DNA from: Metridium senile
Lineage: Eukaryota; Cnidaria; Anthozoa; Actiniaria; Metridiidae
Assembly: GCA_949775045.1 (NCBI GenBank)
Contig: OX459095.1
Coordinates: 21,604,811-21,668,810, forward strand
DNA: 64,000 nt
Direction: 5' to 3'
A model generated the notes under the pieces. It ran no database searches. It was not told the origin of the DNA and saw only the letters and a program-made list of their open reading frames with translations. The stretch's first letter is position 1. The number at the start of each line of letters is the position of its first letter. This document shows positions 46,510 to 57,425 of the stretch, one piece after another. The translations under genes and the position numbers were made by a program.

Positions 46510-47890
46510 CGCTCAGCCGTACTTTGGCCCCTTTTAGAAAGGGGACGGCGGAGCAGTTTTTTGATGGGGGGGGGGGGGGGGGCTAAGCTATTTCCTATCC
46601 ACCCTCCCCTCCCCTATTTCTCATTATGATATTTTTTTTACTTTTTATCTTCAAGAAATCCAAAAAAAAAAATTCTTAAAAAATGAGACAAAATTAAGTC
46701 AAATTCACTCTAGAAACTCCAACCCCTTTTGGGAAATACTGTGTGTTTGTAATGGTCAAGCACACATACTTAGATCAGCCTCACTGGCTGTTTTCTAATT
46801 TTTGATCTTTTTTACATAAGAACATGTTTCATTTGTCAGGCTGAATTGGTTCTTATGTACATGGTGCTTTATTGACCAAATTTCAGCCCGAAGGTCCTTT
46901 TTTCTATTAAAATACACTTGTTCTTATAATTGTATTATATTATTTTAAATTCCGTTATTTAAGGACTTGGTTCGTTGTACTTATGTACTAAATTCAAAAT
47001 GCACTTTGTTTAATTTTACTATTATTTTTAATAAAACATATTAAAACTTTACAAATACGCGACAAAAGAATAAAGCAATGTAAACTATATAGTAACATTT
47101 CCTTTTAAAATATTTATTTATCTACGCCGGCTAACTAGTATTTAAATCGATTTTTTACCATTGCCTTTTGTTCTAACCTTTTATTTACTTGAAGTTTCAG
47201 TATTATTATTTTATTTGTAGAAAATTAGTTTGTATACAAAAGACCACTTCAACGTACCGAACTAAAGAAGGCAAACTCTGATTCAGCAGTTTATTTTTTC
47301 AGTATTATTTTTGTTTTATGACCGAGTCCGTGTTTTCCAAGTAATAACATTTTATTTTGGCATCAATGAAACGGAAAAGTATGAATGCGAAGTTCAACAT
47401 TTACATAACAGAAGCTAACAGATGATGGAAGTTAGCCAAAATTGGCTTATAATAGTGATTATATTTGTATCTAGTTGATCGTTATTTTAAGTCTACTAAA
47501 AAACTATTTTTTATCGTCAGTAAAGACATATCCATTAAGATTTAAGTGAATTTCGCTTCATTGACATTAGAAAATCGATTCGTGATTTTTATAAGTCCTT
47601 TAAGCTTCATGCCAGGAGTCCTTATTAATGAACAATAGTTTATAATTCTCTGTGGTGTGCTTGATTAATTCTGTTTTAGTCTATAAAGATTGTAAACAAG
47701 CAACTATAAAATATCTATCTACGAGTCGAACGAAAATATACGACCAATAAATAGTGTAAGAACATAATTCCACACTAAATATATTATTAATTACTCAACC
47801 TAAATAATTGTACATGTACAGTAGGCTTTTTGAAGCGTACATGACGAGTCAAGATAATCGTATTGTTTATAGTAAATATTGAGACTGTTG
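46510..47890. other. AT-rich intergenic DNA, no gene seen
   Basis: It has a G-run at 46566-46583 and AT-rich non-coding sequence. It includes the 3' flank of the minus-strand PH-domain gene. Confidence 0.5.
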
Positions 47891-47903
47891 ACTACAGTTA
47901 CAA

Positions 47904-48587
47904 CTATTCTTGTAAAGAATTATATCTTCGCCGAAATGTTTTAAGCCCACGAAATGATCGAAATCTTGTGCGACTGAACGGACTTCGTGATTCACGCAAC
48001 GACTTGGTCCTAGTTAACTTCGTTTCTGCTTGGACTTCATGCTCATTGTCTTCGGGCTCGAAAGGCTCGTACATAAATGACTTTTTGGATGTCTTGTCAT
48101 TTTCTTGCATTCCATTTCTTTCGTCAAGTCGAGTATTTTGTGAAAGAGTTGATGAAAGACAAGCTCGTTCCTCATTGAAACTCGCTCGTCTTAGAACTCG
48201 CAACCACTCTAAGCAAATAGACTCCGAACTCGCTTTGAATAAATGTACGCCATTTTTAGTTTTAAGAGCAAATTTATAACTTACAGTATTTTGCTTTCTC
48301 TTATTAAGTTCAGCAATTTCTGTACTGAGTGTTAGGTCCACAAAACCTTTTCCGATATGAGTTCCATTCAGAATCAATGTGCAAGTTGTCCCTTGCGTTA
48401 TTTCAATGCTTCCAGCCCAACCGCCGTCATTCGGATGGAAAAATATCATCATACTATCCTTTAAAATAACCCAGAAATCCGTCCAAGTCTTCTTCTTAAT
48501 CTTTTTCTTGAGATATTCACCATGAGCGATAGTTTCGTCGTTTTGATCTTCGAAAGTTTTGAACCGAAGTCTGTCTAAATCAGCCAT
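47904..48587 (-). CDS. PH-domain protein, single exon
   Basis: 227 residues from the Met of MADLDRLRF, which has a better start context (GAACATGG) than the Met 11 codons upstream at 48620. A pleckstrin-homology domain spans about residues 22-132: GEYLKKKIKKKTWTDFWVIL (first strands with the Lys-rich loop), MMIFFHPND, then YKFALKTKNGVHLFKASS, with the C-terminal helix Trp in CLEWLRVLRRA. The remaining ~95 residues are polar and low-complexity, with an acidic patch (EPFEPEDNEHE) and a Ser/Arg/Phe-rich tail (SPFSRTRFRSFRG). It lacks other domains such as SH2 or GAP. PH domains bind phosphoinositides or proteins at membranes; a role as a small signalling adaptor is inferred. No orthologue is named with confidence. 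Confidence 0.75.
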   Translation of the reverse strand: MADLDRLRFKTFEDQNDETIAHGEYLKKKIKKKTWTDFWVILKDSMMIFFHPNDGGWAGSIEITQGTTCTLILNGTHIGKGFVDLTLSTEIAELNKRKQNTVSYKFALKTKNGVHLFKASSESICLEWLRVLRRASFNEERACLSSTLSQNTRLDERNGMQENDKTSKKSFMYEPFEPEDNEHEVQAETKLTRTKSLRESRSPFSRTRFRSFRGLKTFRRRYNSLQE

Positions 48588-48620
48588 GTTCAACCAGCTT
48601 ATAGTAAAAATACACACCAA

Positions 48621-49525
48621 ATTTGGTCACAGTACGACGGGTATTTTAGCTTGATTGACGATCAGTTAATGCAACAGTTGATACAAGAAGTTTTGTTAAA
48701 GCAAGAAGTGTTATTTGTGTTTATCAGCTGAAGTGTTTTCAGATCAAATAGGCCTTGTGGTTGAGTGAAAAGACCACGATGTTTTGGCTCGTTTTGGCAA
48801 AGTTCTGACATGCCACAGGAAGCCCAAATGATGTCATTTCGCATGAGGGCAATATTAGATTACCGGATGCCGAAAATTCGTTAGGAAGTATCGAAAGATC
48901 AAAAATACTTAATTTTTTACAGAACAAAATTATTTCCTGAAAACTAATTTCTGGCAGAAATAAAATCAATTTGATAACACAGTCAAACCTGACAAAATTA
49001 TTGTTATTTTTGCTTTCAACCATTAAAAATGGGAACAGTGCCACTCATCCTGTTTCAAAGGAAGTTGCTGAAGCATTCCGGAGTCATGATCAATTTCCAA
49101 ATTGTTTCAGCGGAATCTCAGTTATAGATTTGGCATAAATAAACGATTCAAGCAACTAATCAAGCAAGCGCAAACAGTCAGCCACTTGGCAATGATTCGA
49201 ACCATCGGTCGATCTGAAGCAATATCAGCCCTAGTCATTCTGTCATAAATCAATGTGTAAATCATTAATGATAGATTGATCAGAATTGCCGTTGACTGAG
49301 AACCTGCACAAAACGAAATGATGATATTTAAAAATACCGCTTAAGGCTGAAATACTTTAAAAAAAAAATACTTCTTTACTAAGTTTGGAACAAAGTAAAG
49401 TAGGAAGATGTGCGACTGACACGAGGGGGGGGAGGGGGGGGGGGGGGGGGGAGGGGCGTACGAAATACAATGAGCATACAATTCACAACATGTGTTACAG
49501 GAAAAACATAAAATGTGTCCCCTAT
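48621..49525. other. No gene seen; G-run at 49424-49455
   Basis: Upstream flank of the PH gene and AT-rich DNA, with an interrupted poly(G) run (49424-49455). Short frames here have no support. Confidence 0.5.
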
Positions 49526-49715
49526 ATACACCTACTTGCAAGAACGTTGTCATACAACATTTGAACATTTGTAGTTTAGTGGATTAGAAATAAATTAAAA
49601 GTACAAAAGAAGATCATTGAAGCAGAACTCTTTCTTTTGTACTTTAATTTATTCCTAATCCACTAAATTACAAATGTTCAAATGTTGTATGACAACGTTC
49701 TTGCAAGTAGGTGTA
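49526..49715. repeat. Long near-perfect inverted repeat, 190 bp
   Basis: Left arm TACACCTACTTGCAAGAACG ... AGTACAAAAGAA; right arm TTCTTTTGTACT ... CGTTCTTGCAAGTAGGTGTA. Arms are about 85 bp with a spacer of roughly 20 bp. Confidence 0.9.
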
Positions 49716-50009
49716 TCCCTGCTTTTCAGAAACAAACTGTTAAAGGTCCTTAGAGCGCGGTTGACGTTGGGTATTATTGTTCATCCTATATATCCTGATG
49801 TAGCTTTGAAACCTTATTTCTCCAAAAAGCCGTTTTGATATATGTGAATATTGTTAAATTTGCTAAAAAAAAGTGGAAAGAATGCCAAAAGATGCAAAAA
49901 CCCTCTTGAAGGGGGTTATGTATATATATTTTGTTTTGTTGGTTTTACCAAAAGATTTTTAGGAAAATGTTTCCGCTCACTGTAAAAAAACTCAACACCA
50001 CATAATGTT

Positions 50010-50075
50010 TAGCCTGCGTGCAGCCCGTTTGTTTACCCGTAATAACGGGTAAACAAACGGGCTGCACGCAGGCTA
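50010..50075. mobile_element. 66-bp perfect palindrome flanked by 9-bp direct repeats
   Basis: Two perfect 31-bp arms (TAGCCTGCGTGCAGCCCG... and its complement) around AATA. CATAATGTT occurs immediately on each side (50001-50009 and 50076-50084). This is consistent with a tiny mobile hairpin with target duplication. Confidence 0.8.
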
Positions 50076-50417
50076 CATAATGTTATGACAGCCAGACTTT
50101 AAAATATATTGAAAGGGAATTAGAAGGGTAAACTGAACATAGAGTAAAAGTGGCAGATTTTCAAATACGAGTGAAAACCGCAAAATAATGTTCAATATGT
50201 ACATTTTATGCGAACGTCTCAAAGCCTACTAAATTTGAGGAATGAACAAACGAAATTCTTTAATAACTTTGATGTTCAAGTTATATCAAACTTCTTATTT
50301 TGGGGTGTTTTGTTATATTTTGGTATGTTGGGTACCCTGTATCAATACCTACCGTCTTACAAACTAAAGAGCCTAGGAAGGAGCACCGTGCAATGATTGC
50401 TGGGAAGACGCACGTTG

Positions 50418-50569
50418 TTCTCCCTCTTTTCCGCCATCTTTGTTGTAGAAGGATTTTGCCAATAGTTGAGTAACTTTGTAAGTATACTTCTATAGTTCTA
50501 AAACTCCAATCTTGCTAAAACTTTGCAAGTAGATAAAATAAAAGCTAATCTTTTGAACTGTGTCTTCAG
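50418..50569 (+). promoter_or_regulatory. RPS21 5' leader: TOP-like tract, 5'UTR exon and intron
   Basis: The pyrimidine tract TTCTCCCTCTTTTCC (50418-50432) resembles the 5' terminal oligopyrimidine start of ribosomal protein mRNAs. The leader exon ends AACTTT before GTAAGT (50478). The acceptor TGTCTTCAG ends at 50569, 11 nt before the ATG. TOP tracts give mTOR/LARP1-type translational control (family knowledge). Confidence 0.6.
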
Positions 50570-50580
50570 AAAACATCAAA

Positions 50581-53428
50581 ATGCAAAACGAAGCCGGTGA
50601 TTACGTTGATATGTACGTGCCAAGAAAATGGTGAGAGCAACTCTTCGCTATTGCATGTTTCATTATTCAACTCGCTTATTGTACTATAAGTAGCTTTATA
50701 AAGGATCTTCTTTGATGGTTATACTTTGTTGTGTGGACAAGTTGTTTTGTTTATAGTCGATGTAATACTATCTTTGGCGAAATAATTCAAAACGAATTTT
50801 TCGAATGTTACTCGAGACGAATATTATTCCAAAATAGTTCTCGAGCCTAAAAACATTTCCCGAACTAACTATAGCTAGGTTGTATTTTTGTAATAATTAT
50901 CAGCATTATGCTTTAAAATATATATAGTATTACTATATTAAATTGTGTTTTCCTGTTTGTGACTATAAAATGTTAGATTTAAAATATATTCGTTTTATGG
51001 TCATAATTGTTGCTTTTTCAAACCCATCTATTGGATTTTAGACCGTTCATTCACATTAAAGTGTTATAAGACCGGTCTGATCTAAACTCCTGCATGAGAA
51101 TAGTTATTCAAAGCTTGATTCTTTCAAATAATTAATTGGTCTCGCAATCCAGTGGTACCCCTCGCCCTTGCCACTAGTTGAAACTGAATTTGTTGGATTT
51201 TAATTTTGGTCAAATCCAGCCTCTCAGCCATGCTCGTATATAGCTAACTGGTTTGCTTCCTTACAAGTTGGGTTCCTTAAAACACTTTATATTGTAATTA
51301 TAATTAGTTTGTTTGTATTAATCAGTATAAGAAGATCAAGTTGGTATAAAGCTCTGCTTTACTTGTTATATCCTCAATAGTGTATTTATTATATTTACAG
51401 TTCTGTCACCAATAATGTCATTAGTGCTAAGGATCATGCCTCAGTACAACTCAATGTTGGCAACGTAAGTAAAGATTTCCAATTAAATAGTTCTACATGA
51501 GAATTGTTTATCTATTTTAGTGCATGATTTTACTCTATCCTTGGATGCTTCAAAGATTATTTTACACAAATTAAAGCTAATCAATCAGAGTCAAGAATAG
51601 AAACAAAATTCCATCTGTGACCTTATCAACCAATCACATTCTACTTCCTCAGATATAGAAAGCTCACTCTGATTGGCCAGTCCATATTGGAAATTGATTA
51701 GCGGCTCGGTTCAGCAGACATATCTTGGCAAATATTTTGAATTTAAAAAAGTCTGCAAAGCATGTTGCCAGGAATATCTTTTTCTACTAAAACTGTTTTT
51801 TATTCATCTCAGTATTCACACATTCTCTCAAAGGTTTAGCAGTCTTTAGTGGCCGTGTTTTGGTAGCATTCCTCAAAACTGCCCCAGATTGCAGTGCATA
51901 GATGACTTGTACCAGTTCACTGTGCAACTCTGTAATAGGCCAAAACACTGAAACTGTTCACTCTAAATATCAAATACAAAGGAAACAATACCTCATTACA
52001 ACTTTACTTGTCTTTGATAGTGACTAATAGTCACCAAATAAGCATAAGAACAGTGTAGTTATTTTATTTGCACTCTAATAGTTAGAACTAATAGACATCT
52101 ATTTGATTGTTGTTGCAGATTGATGAATCAGGAAGATTTACTGGTAACTCAAAAGTTTACGCCTTAACTGGATTCTTGAGAAAACAGGTATGGTATCAGT
52201 AGTACCTTGTATAAATCCTATTTTGTCTCCACTCCATATAGTTAACACTACACAACACTTGGCGCATGGGCTGGTTGGTCAGCCTAGCCCACAATAACAC
52301 ATTTTATTTAAGAAATCCAAACATAAAATCCTTTATGGCAAAAATTAAACATTATAGCCAGTCACGAAAACCCAAAACCACTTTGTGGAAAAAAAGGAAT
52401 GTGAACCCCCTACAATCGCTATAATGTATACCTTTGGGGTTTTAAGGTTTACATGGTGAAATAACAATAATAGTGTCTTCCATAGAAATTTTAAGCATCT
52501 GCTTAAAATATAAATTATAGTGAAAGCTTACTGTAGAATGATCACTACGACCAACACCCTATATATACACTCTATTACATAAGGGACTAGACGCTCTACA
52601 TAGACTAACTAGACTCCGTGCCTGCAAAATATTAATTTATGTCAATCTCGATTGTCACAAATTACATTATCTGATAGATAAGATATCTACTTAGCCAGAA
52701 TACAGCTGTTTTATATATTCTAAGAAACTATTCTCAATATAATGGTTAGTTGTGAAATGCATTTTCACTGCCACTGCCAGGACCTTTTGTTTTATTGGCA
52801 CCAGTGAAAAACCATATTTCACAACTAGCTATTGAGAGTTTGTAAAACCACAGTATATCATAAAACCATAGTATTTCACATCATATTTTGAAAATTATTA
52901 GTGACAAATAAAATCCCTTTTCCTGATTTTAGCATCTTTTTTTCCCTAATGAAATAGACCTTACCTGACATCACTTCAGTGACTACGAAAACAATGGTTC
53001 CAAGTCGAGGTTGAATTTGATAAAATCAAGTAAATGTATGAAAACATTGTCCAACAGTTTATCATATTTTTGTTTTTCCTACAGGGTGAAGCTGATGATT
53101 CTCTAGTCCAGCTTGCATTAAGAGATGGCATTATCCCTAAGTAAGTCATGAAACAAGTTACTGTAATGAGTTTTATTATATTATCTAGTTTTACATAACC
53201 ATAATCAGCGGGGGTTTTTTTTTTGGGGGGGGGGGGGGGTGGAGGGGCAGCATTTTGCAGGTTCCACAATAGACACTGATAAGAGAGACACGGGCACTTT
53301 AGGAGGACGGGTCACAGAAATGATGTGGCCCACCCACTACCCTGTTAATAATGACATGTGTTATCTGATGCAATTTTTAACAAGTATTAACCTGTACTTT
53401 ATTATTTTTCAGGACATACAAATCTTAG
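50581..53428 (+). CDS. RPS21: 40S ribosomal protein S21 (eS21)
   Basis: join(50581..50630,51401..51464,52119..52187,53085..53140,53413..53428): 255 nt, 84 residues plus TAG, close to the 83 of human RPS21. All junctions are GT-AG with consistent phases. The protein reads MQNEAGDYVDMYVPRKC, then AKDHASVQLNVG, SGRFTGNSKVYALTG, GEADDSLVQLALRDGI and ends KTYKS. This matches eS21 along its length, with a family-typical variable last few residues. It is a small-subunit component involved in late 40S maturation. Poly(A) signal AATAAA at 53458-53463. Introns contain SINE- and MITE-derived repeats. It is the most certain gene in the window. Confidence 0.98.
51955..52045. repeat. Dispersed repeat, family D (RPS21 intron copy)
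   Basis: AAATATCAAATACAAAGGAA, CCTCATTACAACTTTACTTG and TCTTTGATAGTGACTA recur at 53725-53800 (+) and inverted at about 59290-59345. It is non-coding. Confidence 0.8.
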
Positions 53429-53457
53429 ACAGTGCAAAATTGACATTCATTTGTGCA

Positions 53458-53463
53458 AATAAA
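53458..53463 (+). terminator. RPS21 poly(A) signal
   Basis: AATAAA 30 nt after the stop codon. Confidence 0.85.
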
Positions 53464-53724
53464 ATGTAAAACCTGAACTATTTGTTGTTGTTTTTCTTTG
53501 TTATTACTTCTAAGTTATGCTTACTTTAAAAAAATGTTATCAGAGTGAACTCTAAAAAGGGAACAGCTATTGTACCACATGAGCACAAAGCCTAAAAATC
53601 TTTCAAAACTAAGGCTATTAGAATTTGTTCAAGTCATCAAGAAGAGCTTGTAACTGATGAAGATGAGCTTCGTAATCCAGAAAGACACTTCGATTCATGC
53701 ACAATTAAGTGACTATTTAATCAA

Positions 53725-53800
53725 TATCGCTCAACTAGAAATATCAAATACGAAAGGAAACTATATCTCATTACAACTTTACTTGTCTTTGATAGCACCT
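53725..53800. repeat. Dispersed repeat, family D, copy 2
   Basis: AACTAGAAATATCAAATACG, CTCATTACAACTTTACTTGT and CTTTGATAG, as at 51955-52045. Confidence 0.75.
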
Positions 53801-53808
53801 TATAGCAT

Positions 53809-54181
53809 AGTTAATAGAGGGGACTGGTTATGAAACCCGGCAAACTTCATAGAACTGCTCTATTGTTTCGGTTTTGAGGTTGAACCGTACCATCACATAA
53901 CCTTGAGGGTGTACACAGACCAAAACAAACATGGTGAATTATAGGGACATGTAGGTATTTGGAGACGAATTTGAAGGGATTCTAGATTTTTTAGAAATTA
54001 TTATCCAATATTTTATCCAGAAACAACCGAATTTTGCTGATACTATTCAAAACACAAACATTTACTGTAACGATTTGCCATTTTGTGACTTGATGTGCAC
54101 TCGGAGTCATGTGATCATAACAAAGAGTTACCCCTTTGAAGTCTGCCAGGTTTCATAACCAGTCCCCTCTATTAACTATGG
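53809..54181. mobile_element. MITE with TAGTTAATAGAGGGGACTGG ends
   Basis: CATAGTTAATAGAGGGGACT, GGTTATGAAACC and GGCAAACTTC on the left are inverted on the right (GAAGTCTGCC, GGTTTCATAACC, AGTCCCCTCTATTAACTATG). Length about 370 bp. Confidence 0.85.
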
Positions 54182-54577
54182 TTATAGTTGCTTAAAAAGA
54201 ACTATTACACAGTAGCAATTTGATTATATTTCATGTAGTGTTGGCGCTCTCAGAATCTGATAGACCGTCATGTGCTCTTTCTATTTGCTCATTTCTAATG
54301 TACTTATTTCAGCAATTAATTTGTATATTAAAGTTTCACATAATAAGATTTGTCCGTTGTTATTCAGATCGAATGAGACAAAATCCAACTTTTCAATATA
54401 TATATTTTTTCAACCACAAATAATTTGTTAAACATTCATTTATAATTTTACATGATAAAAATATATTCTATATTTTCTTTAATTGCGTGTACTGTACCAA
54501 CGCTTTAGGTAACACAACAGATAAATGATTTGTTTATAAATAGTTTCATGTTTTTTACTGCAGAGCCTTGGCATTGA

Positions 54578-54695
54578 TAGTCTCGCTCGCAGCCGTTTTT
54601 AGTCTCGTTCCACTGCCCTAAGGTCCACTTCTCTCCCCACAGAAGTGGACCGTAGGGGAGTGGAACGAGACTAAAAACGGCTGCGGGGGAGACTA
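54578..54695. repeat. Near-perfect palindrome, 118 bp
   Basis: TAGTCTC...GCAGCCGTTTTTAGTCTCGT and TTCCACTGCCCTAAGGTCCA on the left, inverted on the right as TGGACCGTAGGGGAGTGGAA and CGAGACTAAAAACGGCTGC...GAGACTA. Confidence 0.9.
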
Positions 54696-54699
54696 TAGC

Positions 54700-55540
54700 A
54701 TCGACTGTCGGTGAATACTTCACTTTTACGTTATCTAGCACTGCTCTCCTTTTTGAAAAAATGCTGCATTTGTAGTCTCAATTTGTTGTAAAAAATATTC
54801 ACAAAAACATTTAAATTTTCGCTAAATCGAGGTTATCCCTGTACAGATGCGCCTTTTGTACAAGACCTACAAACAGCACAGCGTTGCCAGGTAACATGAA
54901 ACTGGGGTATTGGCCAAATAGAGAAACAAAACCTGAAGTATTTTTATTACTTGTCGATACGTGCTTTGCTTTCCTTGCCAAGGGCTTTGCTGAATACTTA
55001 AAAATATATCACATGCTATCGAGGCCACTAAGGCTACGCAATGAAGAACTAAACTGGAATGTTGAACAATTTGGAGTTGCTCTTGCATATAAAGAATAGG
55101 AAAATTGGAGGTATATATTAATTATTTTCCGCTATTTAGATGTGTGATGCTATCGAGAAGATGGAGTTTGGTCGAGCTGCCTGCAGCTTCCAAATTTCCT
55201 TTCGTTAAACCCTGAAAATATAAAAAACAAACAACATTGTTTCGAATGAAATGCACCAAAAATAGAATAAATAATTATTTTACTTTAAACAATGTTACAT
55301 GACACAAAATGCATTTTGGTCTTGGAATACAATATTCAGTAATTCAACCTTTATTGAAATAGCTGTATATTGTAAATTACCGTTTCCTTAGCGCCACTTT
55401 TAGTCGATTTGCAGTTTTCTTCTATCTTGAGTCGTTTTCCAACTTTGCAGTCTACACATGATGAAAGAGGTAACACAGTCAACACAAAAAATCCCTTTCC
55501 ATTTTCTAGCACGACACAAGTGCCCTACTAATTTGGGAGA
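54700..55540. other. No gene recognised
   Basis: Two opposing 71-73 codon frames at 54867-55099 have no supporting family features or splice context. A stretch at 55160-55215 (GTTTAACGAAAGGAAATTTG inverted) may be part of a gene outside view. Confidence 0.4.
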
Positions 55541-55544
55541 CTCG

Positions 55545-55770
55545 GACACACTCACTACCTCTACGTTAAATATTTTAGCACACAACTTGGCTCACATGTT
55601 CGTTTTTGCGGAGGGAGGAAAACCAAATAACCCAGGAAAAAACCCTCGTGGCATAGGAGAGAAGAACATCAAACAAACTCAACTCACATATAATCCATGA
55701 CCGAGCCGGGACTCGAACCTGGACCACAGCGGTGAGAGGCGCGTGGTAAACCACTACGCCACTCGAATAT
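55545..55770 (-). mobile_element. tRNA-derived SINE, family A, copy 4
   Basis: On the minus strand: GTGGCGTAGTGGTTTACCAC (A-box region), GTCCAGGTTCGAGTCCCGGC (B box), GAGTTTGTTTGATGTTCTTC and CTGGGTTATTTGGTTTTCCT, then CTCCGCAAA. It is the best-preserved copy and shows the family consensus. Confidence 0.85.
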
Positions 55771-56035
55771 AACCAATTTCATAATAATCACAGTTTTTGA
55801 TATCTGTATTTTCTTTTTTCTAACGAAAAGGACGCTTTTTTTAGAAGGACAGTTATATCTAAGTCACATGTGGATCAGTTTTCAAGTTTTCGGGTACTAC
55901 ATACCTTGGTGGAAATCAGGTTCGGTTCTTTTCTTCTTTCTCAGTCCTTCCAAGTAACTCGAAGGTACATCTATGAAAACAAATTAGACTTTCTAAGTTA
56001 ATACACTAACCAATACCTCTTGTAAGGTGTTTTCT

Positions 56036-56330
56036 TAAGCCTGGTTCACACTAGCGACATAAGCCTGGTTCACACTAGCGACATAAGCCTGGTTCCCACT
56101 AGCGACATAAGCCTGGTTTACACTAGTGACATAAGCCTGGTTCACACTAGCGACATAAGCCTGGTTCACACTAGCGACATAAGCCTGGTTCCCACTAGCG
56201 ACATAAGCCTGGTTTACACTAGTGACATAAGCCTGGTTCACACTAGTGACATAAGCCTGGTTCACACTAGCGACATAAGCCTGGTTTACACTAGCGACAT
56301 AAGCCTGGTAAGCCTGGTTCACACTAGCCA
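56036..56330. repeat. 24-bp tandem repeat, about 12 copies
   Basis: Unit CATAAGCCTGGTTCACACTA(GCGA) with point variants (GTTTACACTAGTGA, GTTCCCACTAGCGA). The same 24-mer is the end of the MITE at 60572-60731, so the array is probably an amplified transposon end. A 128-codon minus-strand frame across it is a repeat artefact. Confidence 0.95.
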
Positions 56331-56483
56331 GGGGCGTAGCGTGATCACTTTGACAAGTACGCACGGATATGGATTTTTGACTTTTGAATACAAAAATATA
56401 TGGAAAACGATTAAAAAACATTTGAAAATTTCCCGTCTCATGTACGCACGTGCGTATTTGCGTAAATAGACGCTACGTCCCTG
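56330..56483. mobile_element. Short MITE with CAGGGGCGTAGC ends
   Basis: The left end CAGGGGCGTAGCG and right end CGCTACGTCCCTG are near-inverts. Inside are GACAAGTACGCACGGAT and an inverted GTACGCACGTGCGT. A partial copy is at 60501-60570. CAGGGGCG ends recall the hAT TIR at 41016. Confidence 0.65.
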
Positions 56484-56639
56484 CAGCTATAACAGCGATT
56501 TATGATAACTATAAAAACCTTGTATTTTGTATCATAGTTTATTTCCATCTAAAAACGCCTTGGACAGCCTATTTTTGTGCAATGTTGTCTAATTTAACTT
56601 TCCATAAATGGGTTTCGATTGAGCTGATCGATATTTAAA

Positions 56640-57425
56640 CGGAAAACGATCGATATTTAAACGGAAAACGATCGATATTTAAACGGAAAACGGTCCAAAT
56701 AATTGGTTTGATATGAGGTCCATATTTAGAACTGAGAATTTCAAGTATTTATCAAAACACGATTTAGACATACACTCTTTCCGAGAAAGTTTGTCACTCG
56801 TCGAAATGCACACAAGCTAGTGGCGCAAAGGATTATGGATCAGTTCAGAAAACAAAATGTGCAATTGGCACGCATTTCTTGTTGTCTAATTAGTCAAATT
56901 GGTCATTTCTCAATAAAACATCGACAAGTGTAGCAATGTGGCCATGGAATCCCTGCTTTCTATTAAAGTACACATCAGATTACCCATAGTCCCCCGCGCT
57001 ACTAGCTTGTAGGCTTTTCACTTCTCGGGTGACAAAGTTTCTCGGAAAGGGCGTATACAGTCAATGTCATTAACACCTATTAAAAGAGACATTTAATAGC
57101 ACTGAAAGAAATGTCACGTGACACCGCAGAAGCTCACTCTTAAATGCTCGATACTATGCCGTTTTTTAACGGACAAAATGTTGAAAGTGTTTATATCAAT
57201 GTTACATGTAATACAATAGAAACGAAGATGAATAAATTAATGTTATTAGCATTCGCTACAGCTATTCTTTTTCGTAAAAAAACATACACAGTCTTATTTT
57301 CTGTTACATAAGCTTTAAAATGATATATATGATATACATATCTTTATTGTAAATTGACGCGCTAAATAATTTTTAACTGAGAGCACCCCACAAACGTGGA
57401 CCGTATCCTTAAGTAATACAAGTTA
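56640..57425. other. Intergenic, no gene seen
   Basis: ATCGATATTTAAACGGAAAACG is repeated three times at 56629-56690. The rest is AT-rich 3' flank of the minus-strand GPCR. Confidence 0.5.

Noticed and set aside
54867..55099. Two overlapping 71-73 codon frames near 55 kb
   Set aside because: Opposing shadows of each other, with no recognisable domain, splice or poly(A) context.
56035..56421. 128-codon minus-strand frame with an eight-residue repeat
   Set aside because: Translation of the 24-bp satellite (a multiple of three), so open by construction.
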